NCBI GenBank assembly: GCA_949126835.1
Contig: OX421506.1
Coordinates: forward strand, 21,976,181 to 22,040,180
Direction of reading: 5' to 3'
Length of the DNA: 64,000 nucleotides
Origin: Anisus vortex
Taxonomy: Eukaryota; Mollusca; Gastropoda; Planorbidae
The notes under the pieces are model-generated. The model had not been told where the DNA came from. It saw only the letters and a program-made list of their open reading frames with translations, and made no database searches. Positions 34,359 to 45,288 of this stretch are shown piece by piece (position 1 is the first letter of the stretch; each line of letters opens with the position of its first letter). Both the position numbers and the translations under genes were made by a program.

Positions 34359-35844
34359 GGTTTAACACTTGAGAAATTATTAGAAAGCCTAATTAATTAT
34401 CATTATGTTGTTTGTTTGTTGTTGTTTTTTTGTTAATTTATTAGAAAACGTAACTGGACATTGGGATATGAGAGAATGTCCGAATTTTTAGAAAAATTAT
34501 TACAAATGTGACTCTTACAATCTATAAAGACATCATGTTTCTAAAATCAAACTATCTGATTCTTTTTTAAAACGTTGTATAAGAAATTGATGTAGACGTA
34601 TTCGTTGTAATATATTTTCCAACTATTACTACATTATAGTCTTAACGTTAAGTTTTTATAGAAAGGGTAAACGTTCCAAAAGTATTTGCAATCATTCTAA
34701 CAAAATATCTTTTTAAAAAATCAGCAAAATTAACGTTTTACCTTTAAAAAATAGGAATATGGTGCAGATAATCAAATATTTTGAAGCCATTTGTCAATTC
34801 TAGGTAAAGCTGCAATCAAATTTAACAAATAAAAAAAAACAATACATAGATTACCAATTGTAATGAAAAAAATATAATATAAAGCACATACAAAGTTAAA
34901 TTTTTAAAGCACTAATAAAAAGATAACAATAGTGTTTTATATATTTTATGTAGCTAAAAGTATTATTTTAATAAAAATGTATCCGTACTCTTCGTTTTGT
35001 AATTTATTGCACACGAGAGACATTTATAAGGCTATAAGGATTTATCTACTATCAAAATAAAATTCTACTAAAAATAAGAAATTTTGCTGTTTCGCTAAAT
35101 AACTTTTTATTTATTTATAAAAAAAAATAAAATTTATGAGCTGTAGTAACCAATATGTCTATAAATGATAAAAGTCCTTTAAAGTACATGCCCTCAGAAA
35201 AACAAATGTAACAACTTAAAACATATTGGCCTGATTTGTGGAATATTTAAGATATGATTTCTTTTCTTCAAAAAACAACAACACAATATTAATAATAATA
35301 TAGCTAAGTAAATAAATAACTTCTATATGTGTGATCTTTATCTCATGTAATATATATGATTTGCTGTGACACCTGTTCATACAATGATTTTAAGTATTCG
35401 GTAAGTCAATTAAAGACATTCTTAAAAATTGAATAATAATAATTATTCACAATTTTTGTCACATACATAATACATTCATGTGTATTAGTATTCACAGCAT
35501 ATGTTTACTTACTACTCAAAAATAAAAGAAAAACTCAAAAGCAATAATATACTTAATAAGGCCTAACCTTTTCAATAGGTTATGAATGGCATCTCTAATT
35601 ACTGTATTTAAAAAGGCAACCTGTGTTGCAAAAATAAACGTATTTAATGCAACGTCTACATCAGGTTCAGGCCATTCAGAAATTAATAAAGGATATAAAT
35701 ATTTTAGTGAGGATTGTGTTTTTAATGCCGGTCTCAGAAATAGGTATCCAACAATAAGTTTCATGTGTTATTTTAACCTTTATTTTATTTTTTAATTGCA
35801 CATACTCAAATTAAAATGCGAATAATAAATTAGATCAAATCATA

Positions 35845-36081
35845 ATGCACTGTGCACACAACATGGCTTTAGGAAAAACAGTTTATGTGAAAAATCTATT
35901 AATAGGTTTAATAGATGACTTGATCAAAAGGTTGGATGGTAATAGCCCAATTGATGCTATATTAAAAATTTTTTCCAAAACATTTGATAAGGATCACCAT
36001 ACGAGATTACTGATAAACAAAATGTATATCTCCCGTCTCCGTGCATCAGTGGTATCAGAATTTACGATAGATAGAGAATAG
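35845..36081 (+). CDS. Unidentified 78-codon open frame
   Basis: Open frame with balanced composition unlike the AT-rich surroundings (GKTVYVKNLLIGLIDDLIKR, LLINKMYISRLRASVVSEF), starting at either of two ATGs and ending in TAG. Codons look protein-like, with amphipathic helices, but I recognise no family. It could be a last exon of a host gene or a scrap of a transposon. The frame just before it (35586-35795, SGSGHSEINKGYKYFS) may belong to the same locus. Confidence 0.3.
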   Translation: MHCAHNMALGKTVYVKNLLIGLIDDLIKRLDGNSPIDAILKIFSKTFDKDHHTRLLINKMYISRLRASVVSEFTIDRE

Positions 36082-36712
36082 GTATGTTAAATGAAAAACG
36101 GAACTCCGATTTTTAGTTTCAAAACAGAAATTCGGGTTTAAAAAGCATAACCAATTTTCTGTTATATTGAAATTTGTGAGTCTATCATTCAAATATGGTA
36201 TTGCATATATTTTGTTCTCAAAGAAATATTTTTTTTAATTATGTTTGATTCCCACTTAAAAATTCCTAAACATTAAATGCCTTAAAAACTCCTAGGCCTT
36301 TTTTTTTAAATACCGAATATCTTTTGCAATACAATACATAACAACAACAAAAGCAGATATTAAGTTCCCATTAACATGAGTCGTCGGCACGTCCGTTTGT
36401 TCTTGATCTAAGTACTTGAGAAACAAAACAGATAAATAGACCGATAGACGTATTTGGATTTTTTTATTTATTATCTATAACTATTTTATTCAATTGTGCA
36501 ACATGCAACATCCGCTGATCTATATAGGCCTATGTTTTGATTCCAAATTCATAATATTTGAAATTCAGTTTTTGGGTCCTCTCAGTGAAAATCAAAGATT
36601 ATTTTAAACGATTTTACCATGTAATTAACATTTAGGGCTTATTCATACACTTGTAAAGTGTATTGAAATTTCTCTAAGAACGTGTCGTTCATTTATCGAC
36701 GTTATTTAGCGA

Positions 36713-36742
36713 TGTGTGTGTGTGTGTGTGTGCGTGTGTGTA
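36713..36742. repeat. (TG)n microsatellite
   Basis: Uninterrupted TG repeats with one CG; no other feature. Confidence 0.9.
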
Positions 36743-37047
36743 TGATTCCAATCAGCATTGCTCGCAAAACGGCAAGGTTTTATCACTGGATCGGTCACAT
36801 CGCTAAAGAACAATTGCTTTATCGTCCTCCTAACCATGGATAATAACAAAAGAAATACGAAATGGGCATTGGCCATGGGGGGCAAACAGAACATCAGTTT
36901 TGAAAAACTAAAACGATAATATTAACATCCCGAGTAACAAACTGTAATAAACATTGGATTTTACAATAAACTGTTATATGGCCTCTACTATTGCTAGTTT
37001 GTATTGATGACTTACCCAATAGCCTTAACATAGGAAAATAATGAGGT

Positions 37048-39149
37048 TGTGGCGTATTGGACAAGATTAACACCACACGAACTAAGAAAGGTTTTTAAAT
37101 GTAATCCGCTCTTATAAGATACTATAATCATCTCATATGTACGTACAAACCACTGACACTATGTGCCACTATTGAATGTATGATTGGAGTAAGAATGTGT
37201 CTTTCCTTTCTATCTCCTATATTATTTAACATTAAAGTATTTAGCTTTGCATTGAATTGTATTTACATATATGTATACGTTCTGCATGCTTATCAGTATA
37301 TTACTTATTGTTATTCGATTAGTCATTGATATTAGTTCCCATTCATGTATATTATAATTGTTGTAGCACGTGTGTGTTCCTCCACCTCCCCGCCCCATGC
37401 CCTCGGAACAAGGCCAGGGTCATACCTGACGCAACCAAGCTAAGCCCCCCCCCACCTCACCCCACAGTCTCGTCGACCAGCTCACAGGAAATTCACATCT
37501 CAATTCAATTCAATTCAATTCAATTTTATTCAGTCAATGCGTTTTACATCGAAAATATGTGATGTTGAATGTGACATCTACAAAAAAGAAAATTACATTA
37601 CAATAATAGTAAGACACAACAATGAAAATTAATGAAAAAAAAAACAAACTATTATAACAATGTACATTATGATAATATACAGAATATAAGGAAAATTATT
37701 ACAATTATGATCTTATAAGACGCTTCTGTCTTGTATTATTGAACAGTTTAACTGCTTGCGGATAACAGCTGTTAACAAATCTGCTGCTACCTCTAAATGC
37801 TCGAAGGCGACGGCCATGTGGAAGAAATTCAAAATAATGTCTCGAGGGGTGGGATTTATCCTTCATAATGTTAGTCATTTTACCTGTTAAGCGCTCTTGG
37901 TATAATGTTTCTAACGACTTAAGGTTAGTGCCAATATTTTTTTCTGCATTTTTGACAACTGATTCTAGCTTGTGTAAATTAACTACAGGTAGCCTGTCGA
38001 ACCAAACTTCAATAGATCTTGTCAGTATGCTTTCAATAATAGCCCTATAGAAATTAGTCATTATCACTTTATTGACCCCACAGGACTTCAGCTTTCTAAG
38101 AAAATACATTCTCTGCCTTGCTTTCTTAAGGATATCAGTGCAGTTAATATCCCATGTTAGTTCATTGGATAAGACAGTGCCAAGAAACTTAAAATCATAA
38201 ACTCGTTCTACATTTGATCCCTGTATGGGGGTGGGGGTTCGTTTCTCCTAAAATCTATGATCATTTCTTTTGTCTTCGATACAATGACGGTTCTTCCCCT
38301 GGTCAGAGAATAGGGAACTTGAAATCTTTGATGTAGGACCCCGACGGACAAGAGAGACAACTCTGACCAACAACACAGGGCCTTCAAAGTTTCCCTACCG
38401 CCGCGTCTTCCCTTCCCCCCCCCCCGCACCCCCTCCCCACTAACGTTTGGTACTTATTTTCACATGCCAATCAATCAAATGCTGAATTGAATAGACATGT
38501 TGACCAATCGGATACGCTATCTACGGTCAATCTTACCCTTGCCCATCCCCCTCATTACCATCACGTGGGGAGTTGCAACCCAACTTGTTGTTTAACATGT
38601 AATGTAAGTTAGTTTTAGGTCAGTCTGGCTTAAGGAGTCTCTAGGGTTGGATGCCCCGAGCTACAACAGCACCACGCGGTGCTACAGTCTGTTGTAGAGT
38701 CCTTGTTAGGACTATCTACTACATATCGTTCAAGCCTATGATTTAATGTACACTCTTTATCACTTGTATTTGGATTGTATGAATTATGTGCTCACGTCAT
38801 TAATGATTAAATACGGACTTTCACGTGAATAAAATATTTGTTTTTACAATACGCCTTGCTTATCGATTGATAGAATACCTGTTTGTGTGACGTCCAGTGA
38901 CAGTGTCAATAAGTCAACAGTTTAACTCAACCTTCGTATTAACGAGCCAAAACGAAATCTGGATATAAATTTGTCTTAGAATCACCTTGGAATCATCTGC
39001 ACTTCGGGACCACATACCACTTAGAACACCTGCCTAAATCACCCCTTCCCATCACCCTGTGTACCTGCTGAGTTATTTACTAAGTCTGCACTGATAGCCT
39101 ATACGCTAATTGCAGGCTCGGTGACAGCATCTTAGACCAGCACGCCACA
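37048..39149 (+). mobile_element. Solo LTR related to the non-coding element, split by a LINE
   Basis: Starts TGTGGCGTATTGGACAAGAT, very close to the LTR starts at 15756 and 19530, follows them recognisably to about 37490, and ends GCCACA. The exact 5-bp duplication GAGGT flanks it (37043-37047 and 39150-39154). Removing the LINE leaves about 1.3 kb, near the 1.4 kb of the related LTRs. The 3' half is diverged but keeps the cacgtg block (about 38573) and a gaataaa signal (about 38827). No internal region or second LTR is present, so it is a solo LTR left by LTR-LTR recombination of an older subfamily. Confidence 0.88.
37498..38285 (-). mobile_element. 5'-truncated L2/CR1-like LINE
   Basis: Minus strand: VSKTKEMIIDFRRN (about 38230-38270), GSNVERVYDFKFLG (about 38180-38222), then the long open frame 37705-38109 with YFLRKLKSCGVNKVIMTNFY, a SILTRSIEVWF block, GRRLRAFRGSSRF and YPQAVKLFNN. 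This is the typical C-terminus of L2/CR1-like reverse transcriptases. The 3' end is a run of gaatt repeats (about 37500-37530), the usual microsatellite-like tail. It was inserted into the solo LTR and truncated within the RT. Confidence 0.85.
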
Positions 39150-39169
39150 GAGGTTACTTTGCAGAGGAT

Positions 39170-39626
39170 TGCATATTTTATAGGACAATAAATACAGAAA
39201 AAGATATTAAACTCTTACAAAAAGAATTAGATGAATTATAAAAAGTGGGTATCTAATTGGAGTAAGTCTGTTTACGCAGAATAGTGCCAACTGTTACAAT
39301 TATCCAAGAAAAACAAAGAAAAAAAGAAAATCTAGTTGGACAAAATTAACTCTAACTAACAATTCAAAGTACTTGGGATAAATATTAAATAATAAATAAT
39401 CATGAAATCCATATATTGATAAGCTAATGAACAAAAATTAGGCTTTTTTAAAAAAAAAGGAACTTTTATAAATCTAATAAGAAAAGAGAAATACATTGCT
39501 TATTAGTTAGACCTTTACTAGAATATGCATTATCTCTATGGAAGCAATGATTTAGAGTAAACATTAACAAATTGGAACTAATTCAGAAACGAGCTGCAAG
39601 GTTCATTTATAGGGAATATAAGAACT
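39170..39626 (+). pseudogene. Reverse transcriptase remnant (CR1/jockey-like)
   Basis: Broken frames read NNSKYLGI, LGFFKKKGTF, LLVRPLLEYALSLW and INKLELIQKRAARFIYREY, the LVRPLLEYA...VQRRAARF block of CR1/jockey-like LINE reverse transcriptases. Stops in between. Cut off at its right by a SINE fragment (39636-39700). Confidence 0.75.
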
Positions 39627-39635
39627 GACTAGTAG

Positions 39636-39700
39636 TAAGTAAAGTACCAGTCGGACGAAATTGATCATTGGGCCGGTGAAACGGCGTTCACCAGTGAGTA
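39636..39700 (-). mobile_element. SINE fragment
   Basis: gtaagtaaagtaccagtcgg followed by gggccggtgaaacggcgttc, ending abruptly after ttcaccagtgag. Confidence 0.75.
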
Positions 39701-40392
39701 GAAAGTTTTGACAAAGCGAAGACTGCAAAGGGATTACGGGAATAGGTACAAGGCGCCCGTTAAAAAAAATCCATTTCCCTTTGCTGAGTTGTTAGTAGGA
39801 GATGCTTTTTGTGTTGTTGTTGTTGTTTCTTCTTGTTTATTTGCTGTTGTTCTTTTTTTCACTAAGAATTTCATCAGCATCTTTTTATATGTTCACTAAC
39901 TGCCTGCCTGCAACTGACAAGAGTAACACCCGAAAAAATGTAATTATTATTTAACTTAAAAACACTAGATGACAGACCAGTGGCGTAGCCAGGTTTTTGG
40001 CGCTAGGGGGAGCGAACGTTTAAGAAAAATGCCCAACTTTTAGCAATTTTTCCAGATTCATAGAAGAACTAAGAATTCATACGTATGAAGTCTAACAAGA
40101 ATACACTGTGCCTCAGGATACACACGCTGTGTAATAGTTCAGTTTTTATTTCACTATCCACGATTCTTTTTCTAACAACTATTAGTGATGGGAATTTCTG
40201 CAAAATTGATTGCATCTACTGCTCATTTTTGGGATGAACATCTAGTATCGAATCATAATAATATCGCACCAACTATAGAATCAATGCAAATGTTTTTATA
40301 TGAATGTTTATAATGCTTCTAAGACGACATAAATCACCAGTATATACATTTTTAAAAATTAGAGTTCAAGATTTTAAATTTATTCTGTCTAT
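39701..40392. other. Mixed repeat debris before the gypsy element
   Basis: At 39978 a cagtggcgtagccagg terminus like that of the hAT at 8123 marks one end of a hAT-type fragment; no partner end seen. No gene. Confidence 0.45.
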
Positions 40393-40396
40393 GTAT

Positions 40397-41072
40397 TGTC
40401 ATGTATATTGTTTTTCCAAGAATTGGAACACGCAATGTTTATTCTCCTCTCTCTCTCTTTTCTTACTACACACAATATTAGGACGTTTAGTAGGAAAACG
40501 AAAGGTTCTAGGTAATGCTGGGATTCTGTGTTGATCTCAAATTCTCAGAGTCTGGGAACGACTCATTATTTAATAGGGGAAGTTCCTATCGTTTTTGTTA
40601 TGAGTTTTGTAATGATACCATGATTTTCACCCCTACTGGTAATGGGTCTATCCCTTGCACCACTCGGATAGTATTTAATGATTTGTTTTGTCTGAAAGAC
40701 AGAGAGTTTCAAAAAAGATGTTCCTTTGAACGTTTGTGTTTGCACTATTTTATTCTAACTGTACATAATAGATATATTGTATATATTGAACATACCACCT
40801 GAAATAAACTATCAACAACAGTTACACTGAAGCTTCTTTGTCAAGTTACTATCCTATTGTGTTGTATACATTACTATAAGATTTATCTACTACCATAATT
40901 TACAAGAGAGGAAATGTTGGAATACAAATACTGAATTTGTGCCCAGGACTATAAGAAGAGTTCGTGTAATACTGAAACATAAATACTAATAATTAAAGTC
41001 TCCCCTAGGACTAACGAGAATTATCAGCAAGATCTACACAGCTCTGGCCACAAGGGGATTGTGGACGTAACA
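40397..41072 (+). repeat. 5' LTR of the gypsy element
   Basis: 676 bp, TG...CA. A 95-codon frame (40515-40802) lies inside; it is equally present in the right LTR at 46655-46942. A gaaataaac near 40801 may be the polyadenylation signal. Confidence 0.95.
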
Positions 41073-41437
41073 AAATTTGGTGGTCTCGCCCGGTATATTT
41101 GAGTTCTACTTTTCCTGACCTAGGATTGACAAGATTTGGTAGTCTCGTTCGGTAGATTTGAGTTCTACTTTTCTTGATCTAGCTGACCTATAAATATTTT
41201 GGACATTAGTAGTACTGAGAGCGGCATATTTGTGTTTCGTTTTCAGGACTGTGAAACAATTTTTTTTAAAAGAGGAGAGAACTGGTTTGCGTTTTTATTC
41301 CTTGGGAAGTGTGAAGATTCCACGAAGTGTTTAATATTATATTGTGCAAATTTCTGGACAAATCGTAAGTTGGAACTTTATATTTTATTATACAATATAT
41401 ACTACTCTACTATCACAAATATTTCGAACGCTATACT
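41073..41437 (+). promoter_or_regulatory. Gypsy leader with duplicated primer-binding-site motif
   Basis: The primer-binding-site-like TGGTGGTCTCGCCCGG (41078-41093) recurs 59 bp later as TGGTAGTCTCGTTCGG (41137-41152), each followed by a shared gatttgagttctacttttc-like stretch. Only the first is properly placed next to the LTR. The rest of the leader has no notable frame. Confidence 0.6.
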
Positions 41438-44400
41438 ATGGCTTCGAATATATCAAGTGAGGAACTTAATGCCATGTCATTTGCTGAAATAAAAGAATTA
41501 GCTGAGTCCTTTGGGATTGAGGCAGGACAGGCAAGACCTAATCGTAATCGTTTGACCAAAGAAATTATGACATGTTTGAACGGGCAGAATGCCATGAACA
41601 CTGGTAGTGTAGTTGAAGTGGGACAGAACGATATCAATGAAGGTTATGTAGCTCCCAGTGGGGGCGAGGTAATTGCCCACGGAGACGAGGTAAGAAATAT
41701 GTCATCTAGATCATCAAACAATGATGAAGATGAAGGGTTGAGTGAAAACCTAAAATTCCAATTAGCTATGAAGAGAATGGAATTGGAAAGAATTAGGATA
41801 GAAACTGAAAGGGAAAATGAAAGAATTAGGATTGAAAGCAGAGAAAGGATAGAGATGGCACGCATGAACAGACCTGACCATCGTAGGGACAGCAATGGTA
41901 TGGATATTAGCGCAATGAAGCAACACTTGCCTATATTCAGAGAAGAAGATGTTCAAGATTTCTTTTTGCTTTTTGAGAGGATAGCTGTAGATTATCAGTT
42001 CCCTGATGATAAGATGGCTTTATTGTTAAGGTCAACTCTCAACAAAGGAAAAGCATTGGACGTAGTGTTGAGTTTAACACCCGAGGAAATAAATGACTAT
42101 GAAGTAATCAAAGATAGGGTGCTAAAAAGTTATTCCCTGACACCAGAAAAATATAGAAAGCTATTTAGAGACAGAAAGAAGGCATATGATCAAACTCATG
42201 TAGACTTTTTGAGACAAAAGGAGAAAATGTTAGAACAGTGGCTAAGGTCACAGAATGTAAGTGAGTTTGATAAACTCAAGAACCTAATATGGTTTGAGGA
42301 ATTCAATGATTGTATTCGAGTGGATATTAAAACCCACATCTCAGACCGAGGGGTTGAAGATGTGCATGAAGCTGCTAGATTGGCAGATAACTATGCCATA
42401 ATTCACGCCAGCATAAAGCCATATTATGCTGACAAACCCAAAGTGCACAAACCAGAGCCCAAGGAGGCTAGTAAACCAAAAGAGACAAGTGAAAACAATA
42501 ATAAGAACAGTGGTGTAAATAATAATAGTAACTTAGTTCATTTCAGGAAGCAGACAGATGTAAATAAAGCAAAGGTGGTATGTTTCAATTGCAAGAAAGA
42601 GGGCCACATGAAGAAAGATTGTTGGATCCTTACCAAGAAGCAAGGTGCTATTCTACACTGTGCCAGAGTGCAGAAAGACAGCAAGCAGACAGAAGAAGTG
42701 TGCAACACAGGGTCAAGAAACTCAAAAGAAATGCGGCCGGCATCGCCCATAGTTGTGGAGTCGATGGTTTTTGAGAACAGTCTATCTAAGGTAAAAGAGA
42801 ATAGCTGTACTCAATCGTTTATGCTTTCAGAAGGCCGTGAGGAACAGATGGTTCCTGAAGTCCCGGAAGAGGACGACCTATCCGATTTTCGACCCTTTGT
42901 CTACGAGGGGACAGTGTCGACAGAAGTCGATGTACTCAGCAAGAAGAAAATACAGATATTACGTCACACGGGTTCTGCTGTCAGCGTGATCCTGGAGGGC
43001 AGTGTGCCGTTAACGGATGCCACCAGTACCGGTGAGTCTGTTGTGCTGAGAGGTGCTAGTATGGAGGCTGTGGAAGCTCCACTGCACAGAATAAAACTCG
43101 AGTCGGATATTTTTACAGGTAACATCGTAGTGGGAGTGTGGCGCGCACTACCCGTCAAAGGCGTTTCCATGATATTAGGAAATGACATTATGGGCGGCAG
43201 AGTCACTGTCGAGCCCATGGTTAAAGTGTTGGAGACAAAGATGGCGGAGGACAAAAACCTACGTCCTGCCAATGAACGCCCAACATGTGCACTGACCAGA
43301 GCAATGCAGAAAAAGAAGTCGGTAAAGACTCCTGCTACGCCGTGTAGTGCAACGAAAGATGTGCTTGTCTGTTCTGAAGACACACATGCGAATGAAACAG
43401 TGATAACAGAAACACCTGACATCGATTTAAGTGCTACGTTCTTTGCTGAACTAACAACTGGTGATGCAACAGAGAACGATAACATTTTGTCACCAAAGCA
43501 GAAATTGGTGAAAAAACAATTGAATGACGAAGTAATAATGCAACTCAGAATGAAAGCTGTTGACGAAAAGACTGCAGATGCAATGGCGGAATGTTTCTAC
43601 ATGAAAGATGAAGTATTGATGAGAAAGTCGAAACCGCTCAACTCAGGTACAAACGAGTGGGACAGTATTCACCAGATTGTAATACCTAAGTGCTATCGTC
43701 AAGATATACTGCGTATGGCGCATGATCTTCCTTTCGCTGGTCACATGGGAGTCCGAAAAACGCACCACCGTATCCTCCCTTACTTCTACTGGCCAGGACT
43801 GAGAAGAGATGTCGAACAATACTGCAAGACTTGCCACGTATGCCAAATGGTAGGACGTCCTAACCAACGAATTCCTGTCGCTCCACTCCAGCCGAAACCA
43901 GCGTTCGACGAACCATTCAGTCATATACTCATTGATTGCGTGGGCCCGTTGCCGAAAACAAAAGCCGGTTTTCAATACCTGCTCACAGTCATGTGTTCAT
44001 CCACTCGCTTCCCGGAAGCCATTCCGTTGCGGAACATAACAACAGTGAAGGTGGTAGACGCCCTGACAAATTTCTTCACACGTTATGGCCTACCGAAGAC
44101 AGTACAGTCCGACCAGGGGACTAACTTTACTTCGAACATTTTCAAACAAGTCATGGAACAATTAGGGATAAGCCATAGGCTATCAAGTGCCTATCATCCT
44201 GAGAGCCAGGGAGCTCTGGAAAGGTTTCATCAGACATTAAAATCGATGCTTAAAAAGTACTGTTATGAAAACGAGAAAGACTGGGATAAGGGTGTGCCTT
44301 ATGTACTGTTCGCTGCAAGGGAGGCCACTCAGGAATCCCTGGGGTTTAGCCCATTCGAACTTGTGTATGGACACTCAGTCAGAGGTCCGTTGAAACTTCT

Positions 44401-45256
44401 ACATGAAACTTGGCTAACGGACAGTGAACCGATTGGACTTTTGTCATATGTAGATACATTTAAAAATAGGCTTTATCATGCTTTTAACCATGTGAAGATT
44501 CATTTTCCACAGATGCAGGAGCGTATGAGACAGAACTATGACCGTAAAGCTACAGCTAGAACTTTTGCACCAGGTGACAAAGTTCTTGTGTTTCTACCTT
44601 TGCAAAATCAGCCTTTAAGTGCAAAGTTTAGTGGACCCTATGAGATAGAGTCAAAGCTTGGCGAGGTCAATTATTTGATAAAGACTCCTGACCGGAGACA
44701 AAAGCAGAGGGTATGCCATATTAATTTGCTTAAGCCCTATGTTTCCAGGGAAAAGAGTAAACCACGGGAGGTCCCCATGATTTCATTAGCTAGGGTCCCG
44801 ACGGATTTATCTAGGATAGAATATAAGTTTGCAGAAAGTAAACTTAATAATACAGATGCCCTTAAGAGTTTAGATACAAGGCTAGAACATCTTCCGGTAG
44901 AAGATAAGGAGAAGATTATTGAGCTGGTGCATGAAAATAAGTCAATGTTTACAAATGTTCCCAGTAGGACACATGTCATAGAGCACGATGTAGTGTTAAC
45001 CGATAGTGCCAGGTCTATTAAACAGCATCCATTTGACCCCATCAGACCTGAGCATATTAAATTAGATGTAAAGTATATGTTAGAAAATGACATAGGAGGA
45101 AAATGTGATAGCAAATGGTCTACACCCTGTGTGATGGTACCAAAAGCCGACCACACACTGCAGTTTTATAGAGACCTTGGGAAATTAAGTAATTTGACAA
45201 AGACCGACTGGTATCCCATTCCCCGTATCATCGACAAGATAGAGACAAGGTCATAG
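41438..45256 (+). CDS. Gypsy Gag-Pol polyprotein, truncated in RT
   Basis: 1272 codons in one frame. Residues about 80-145 are charged and coiled-coil-like (RMELERIRIETEREN). About 165-330 is a gag/SCAN-like region. The zinc knuckle CFNCKKEGHMKKDC is at 382-395. A retropepsin-like region at about 508-590 has RHTGSAVSVI and ILGNDIMGG; the catalytic Asp of the usual D-T/S-G is His (residue 510), so the protease should be dead unless this call is wrong. The integrase zinc domain (HHCC) lies at about 762-800. The integrase core has D833 (LIDCVGP), D892 (SDQGTNF) and E928 (GALERFH), with 35 residues between the last two, a classical DDE core. A start of RT follows at about 1160-1268 (STPCVMVPK, LTKTDWYPIPRIIDKIE). 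It stops at TAG just past the deletion junction. All catalytic RT aspartates are missing. Confidence 0.93.
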   Translation: MASNISSEELNAMSFAEIKELAESFGIEAGQARPNRNRLTKEIMTCLNGQNAMNTGSVVEVGQNDINEGYVAPSGGEVIAHGDEVRNMSSRSSNNDEDEGLSENLKFQLAMKRMELERIRIETERENERIRIESRERIEMARMNRPDHRRDSNGMDISAMKQHLPIFREEDVQDFFLLFERIAVDYQFPDDKMALLLRSTLNKGKALDVVLSLTPEEINDYEVIKDRVLKSYSLTPEKYRKLFRDRKKAYDQTHVDFLRQKEKMLEQWLRSQNVSEFDKLKNLIWFEEFNDCIRVDIKTHISDRGVEDVHEAARLADNYAIIHASIKPYYADKPKVHKPEPKEASKPKETSENNNKNSGVNNNSNLVHFRKQTDVNKAKVVCFNCKKEGHMKKDCWILTKKQGAILHCARVQKDSKQTEEVCNTGSRNSKEMRPASPIVVESMVFENSLSKVKENSCTQSFMLSEGREEQMVPEVPEEDDLSDFRPFVYEGTVSTEVDVLSKKKIQILRHTGSAVSVILEGSVPLTDATSTGESVVLRGASMEAVEAPLHRIKLESDIFTGNIVVGVWRALPVKGVSMILGNDIMGGRVTVEPMVKVLETKMAEDKNLRPANERPTCALTRAMQKKKSVKTPATPCSATKDVLVCSEDTHANETVITETPDIDLSATFFAELTTGDATENDNILSPKQKLVKKQLNDEVIMQLRMKAVDEKTADAMAECFYMKDEVLMRKSKPLNSGTNEWDSIHQIVIPKCYRQDILRMAHDLPFAGHMGVRKTHHRILPYFYWPGLRRDVEQYCKTCHVCQMVGRPNQRIPVAPLQPKPAFDEPFSHILIDCVGPLPKTKAGFQYLLTVMCSSTRFPEAIPLRNITTVKVVDALTNFFTRYGLPKTVQSDQGTNFTSNIFKQVMEQLGISHRLSSAYHPESQGALERFHQTLKSMLKKYCYENEKDWDKGVPYVLFAAREATQESLGFSPFELVYGHSVRGPLKLLHETWLTDSEPIGLLSYVDTFKNRLYHAFNHVKIHFPQMQERMRQNYDRKATARTFAPGDKVLVFLPLQNQPLSAKFSGPYEIESKLGEVNYLIKTPDRRQKQRVCHINLLKPYVSREKSKPREVPMISLARVPTDLSRIEYKFAESKLNNTDALKSLDTRLEHLPVEDKEKIIELVHENKSMFTNVPSRTHVIEHDVVLTDSARSIKQHPFDPIRPEHIKLDVKYMLENDIGGKCDSKWSTPCVMVPKADHTLQFYRDLGKLSNLTKTDWYPIPRIIDKIETRS

Positions 45257-45288
45257 CTGATACTCTATCTCGGGTGCTACATGATTGA
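45250..45288 (+). pseudogene. Tail of the RNase H domain after the internal deletion
   Basis: In a different frame from the polyprotein, and overlapping its stop, the sequence reads VIADTLSRVLHD followed by TGA. ADTLSR is the conserved end of gypsy RNase H domains. Its position directly after the first RT block shows that nearly all of RT and RNase H has been deleted, with a frameshift, and that RNase H was the last pol domain of the intact parent. Confidence 0.85.

Larger units (their letters stand above)
34359..37042. other. AT-rich DNA, no assigned gene
   Basis: Very AT-rich. The only frames worth noting are 35586-35795 and 35845-36081 (plus), described separately, and a TG dinucleotide repeat at 36713-36742. 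No transposon ends recognised. Confidence 0.5.

Noticed and set aside
36706..36894. Frame with a His-Thr repeat
   Set aside because: Produced by the TG microsatellite.
42964..43975. Minus-strand frames of up to 173 codons within the gypsy region
   Set aside because: They overlap the clear plus-strand polyprotein with recognised domains and are antisense shadows.
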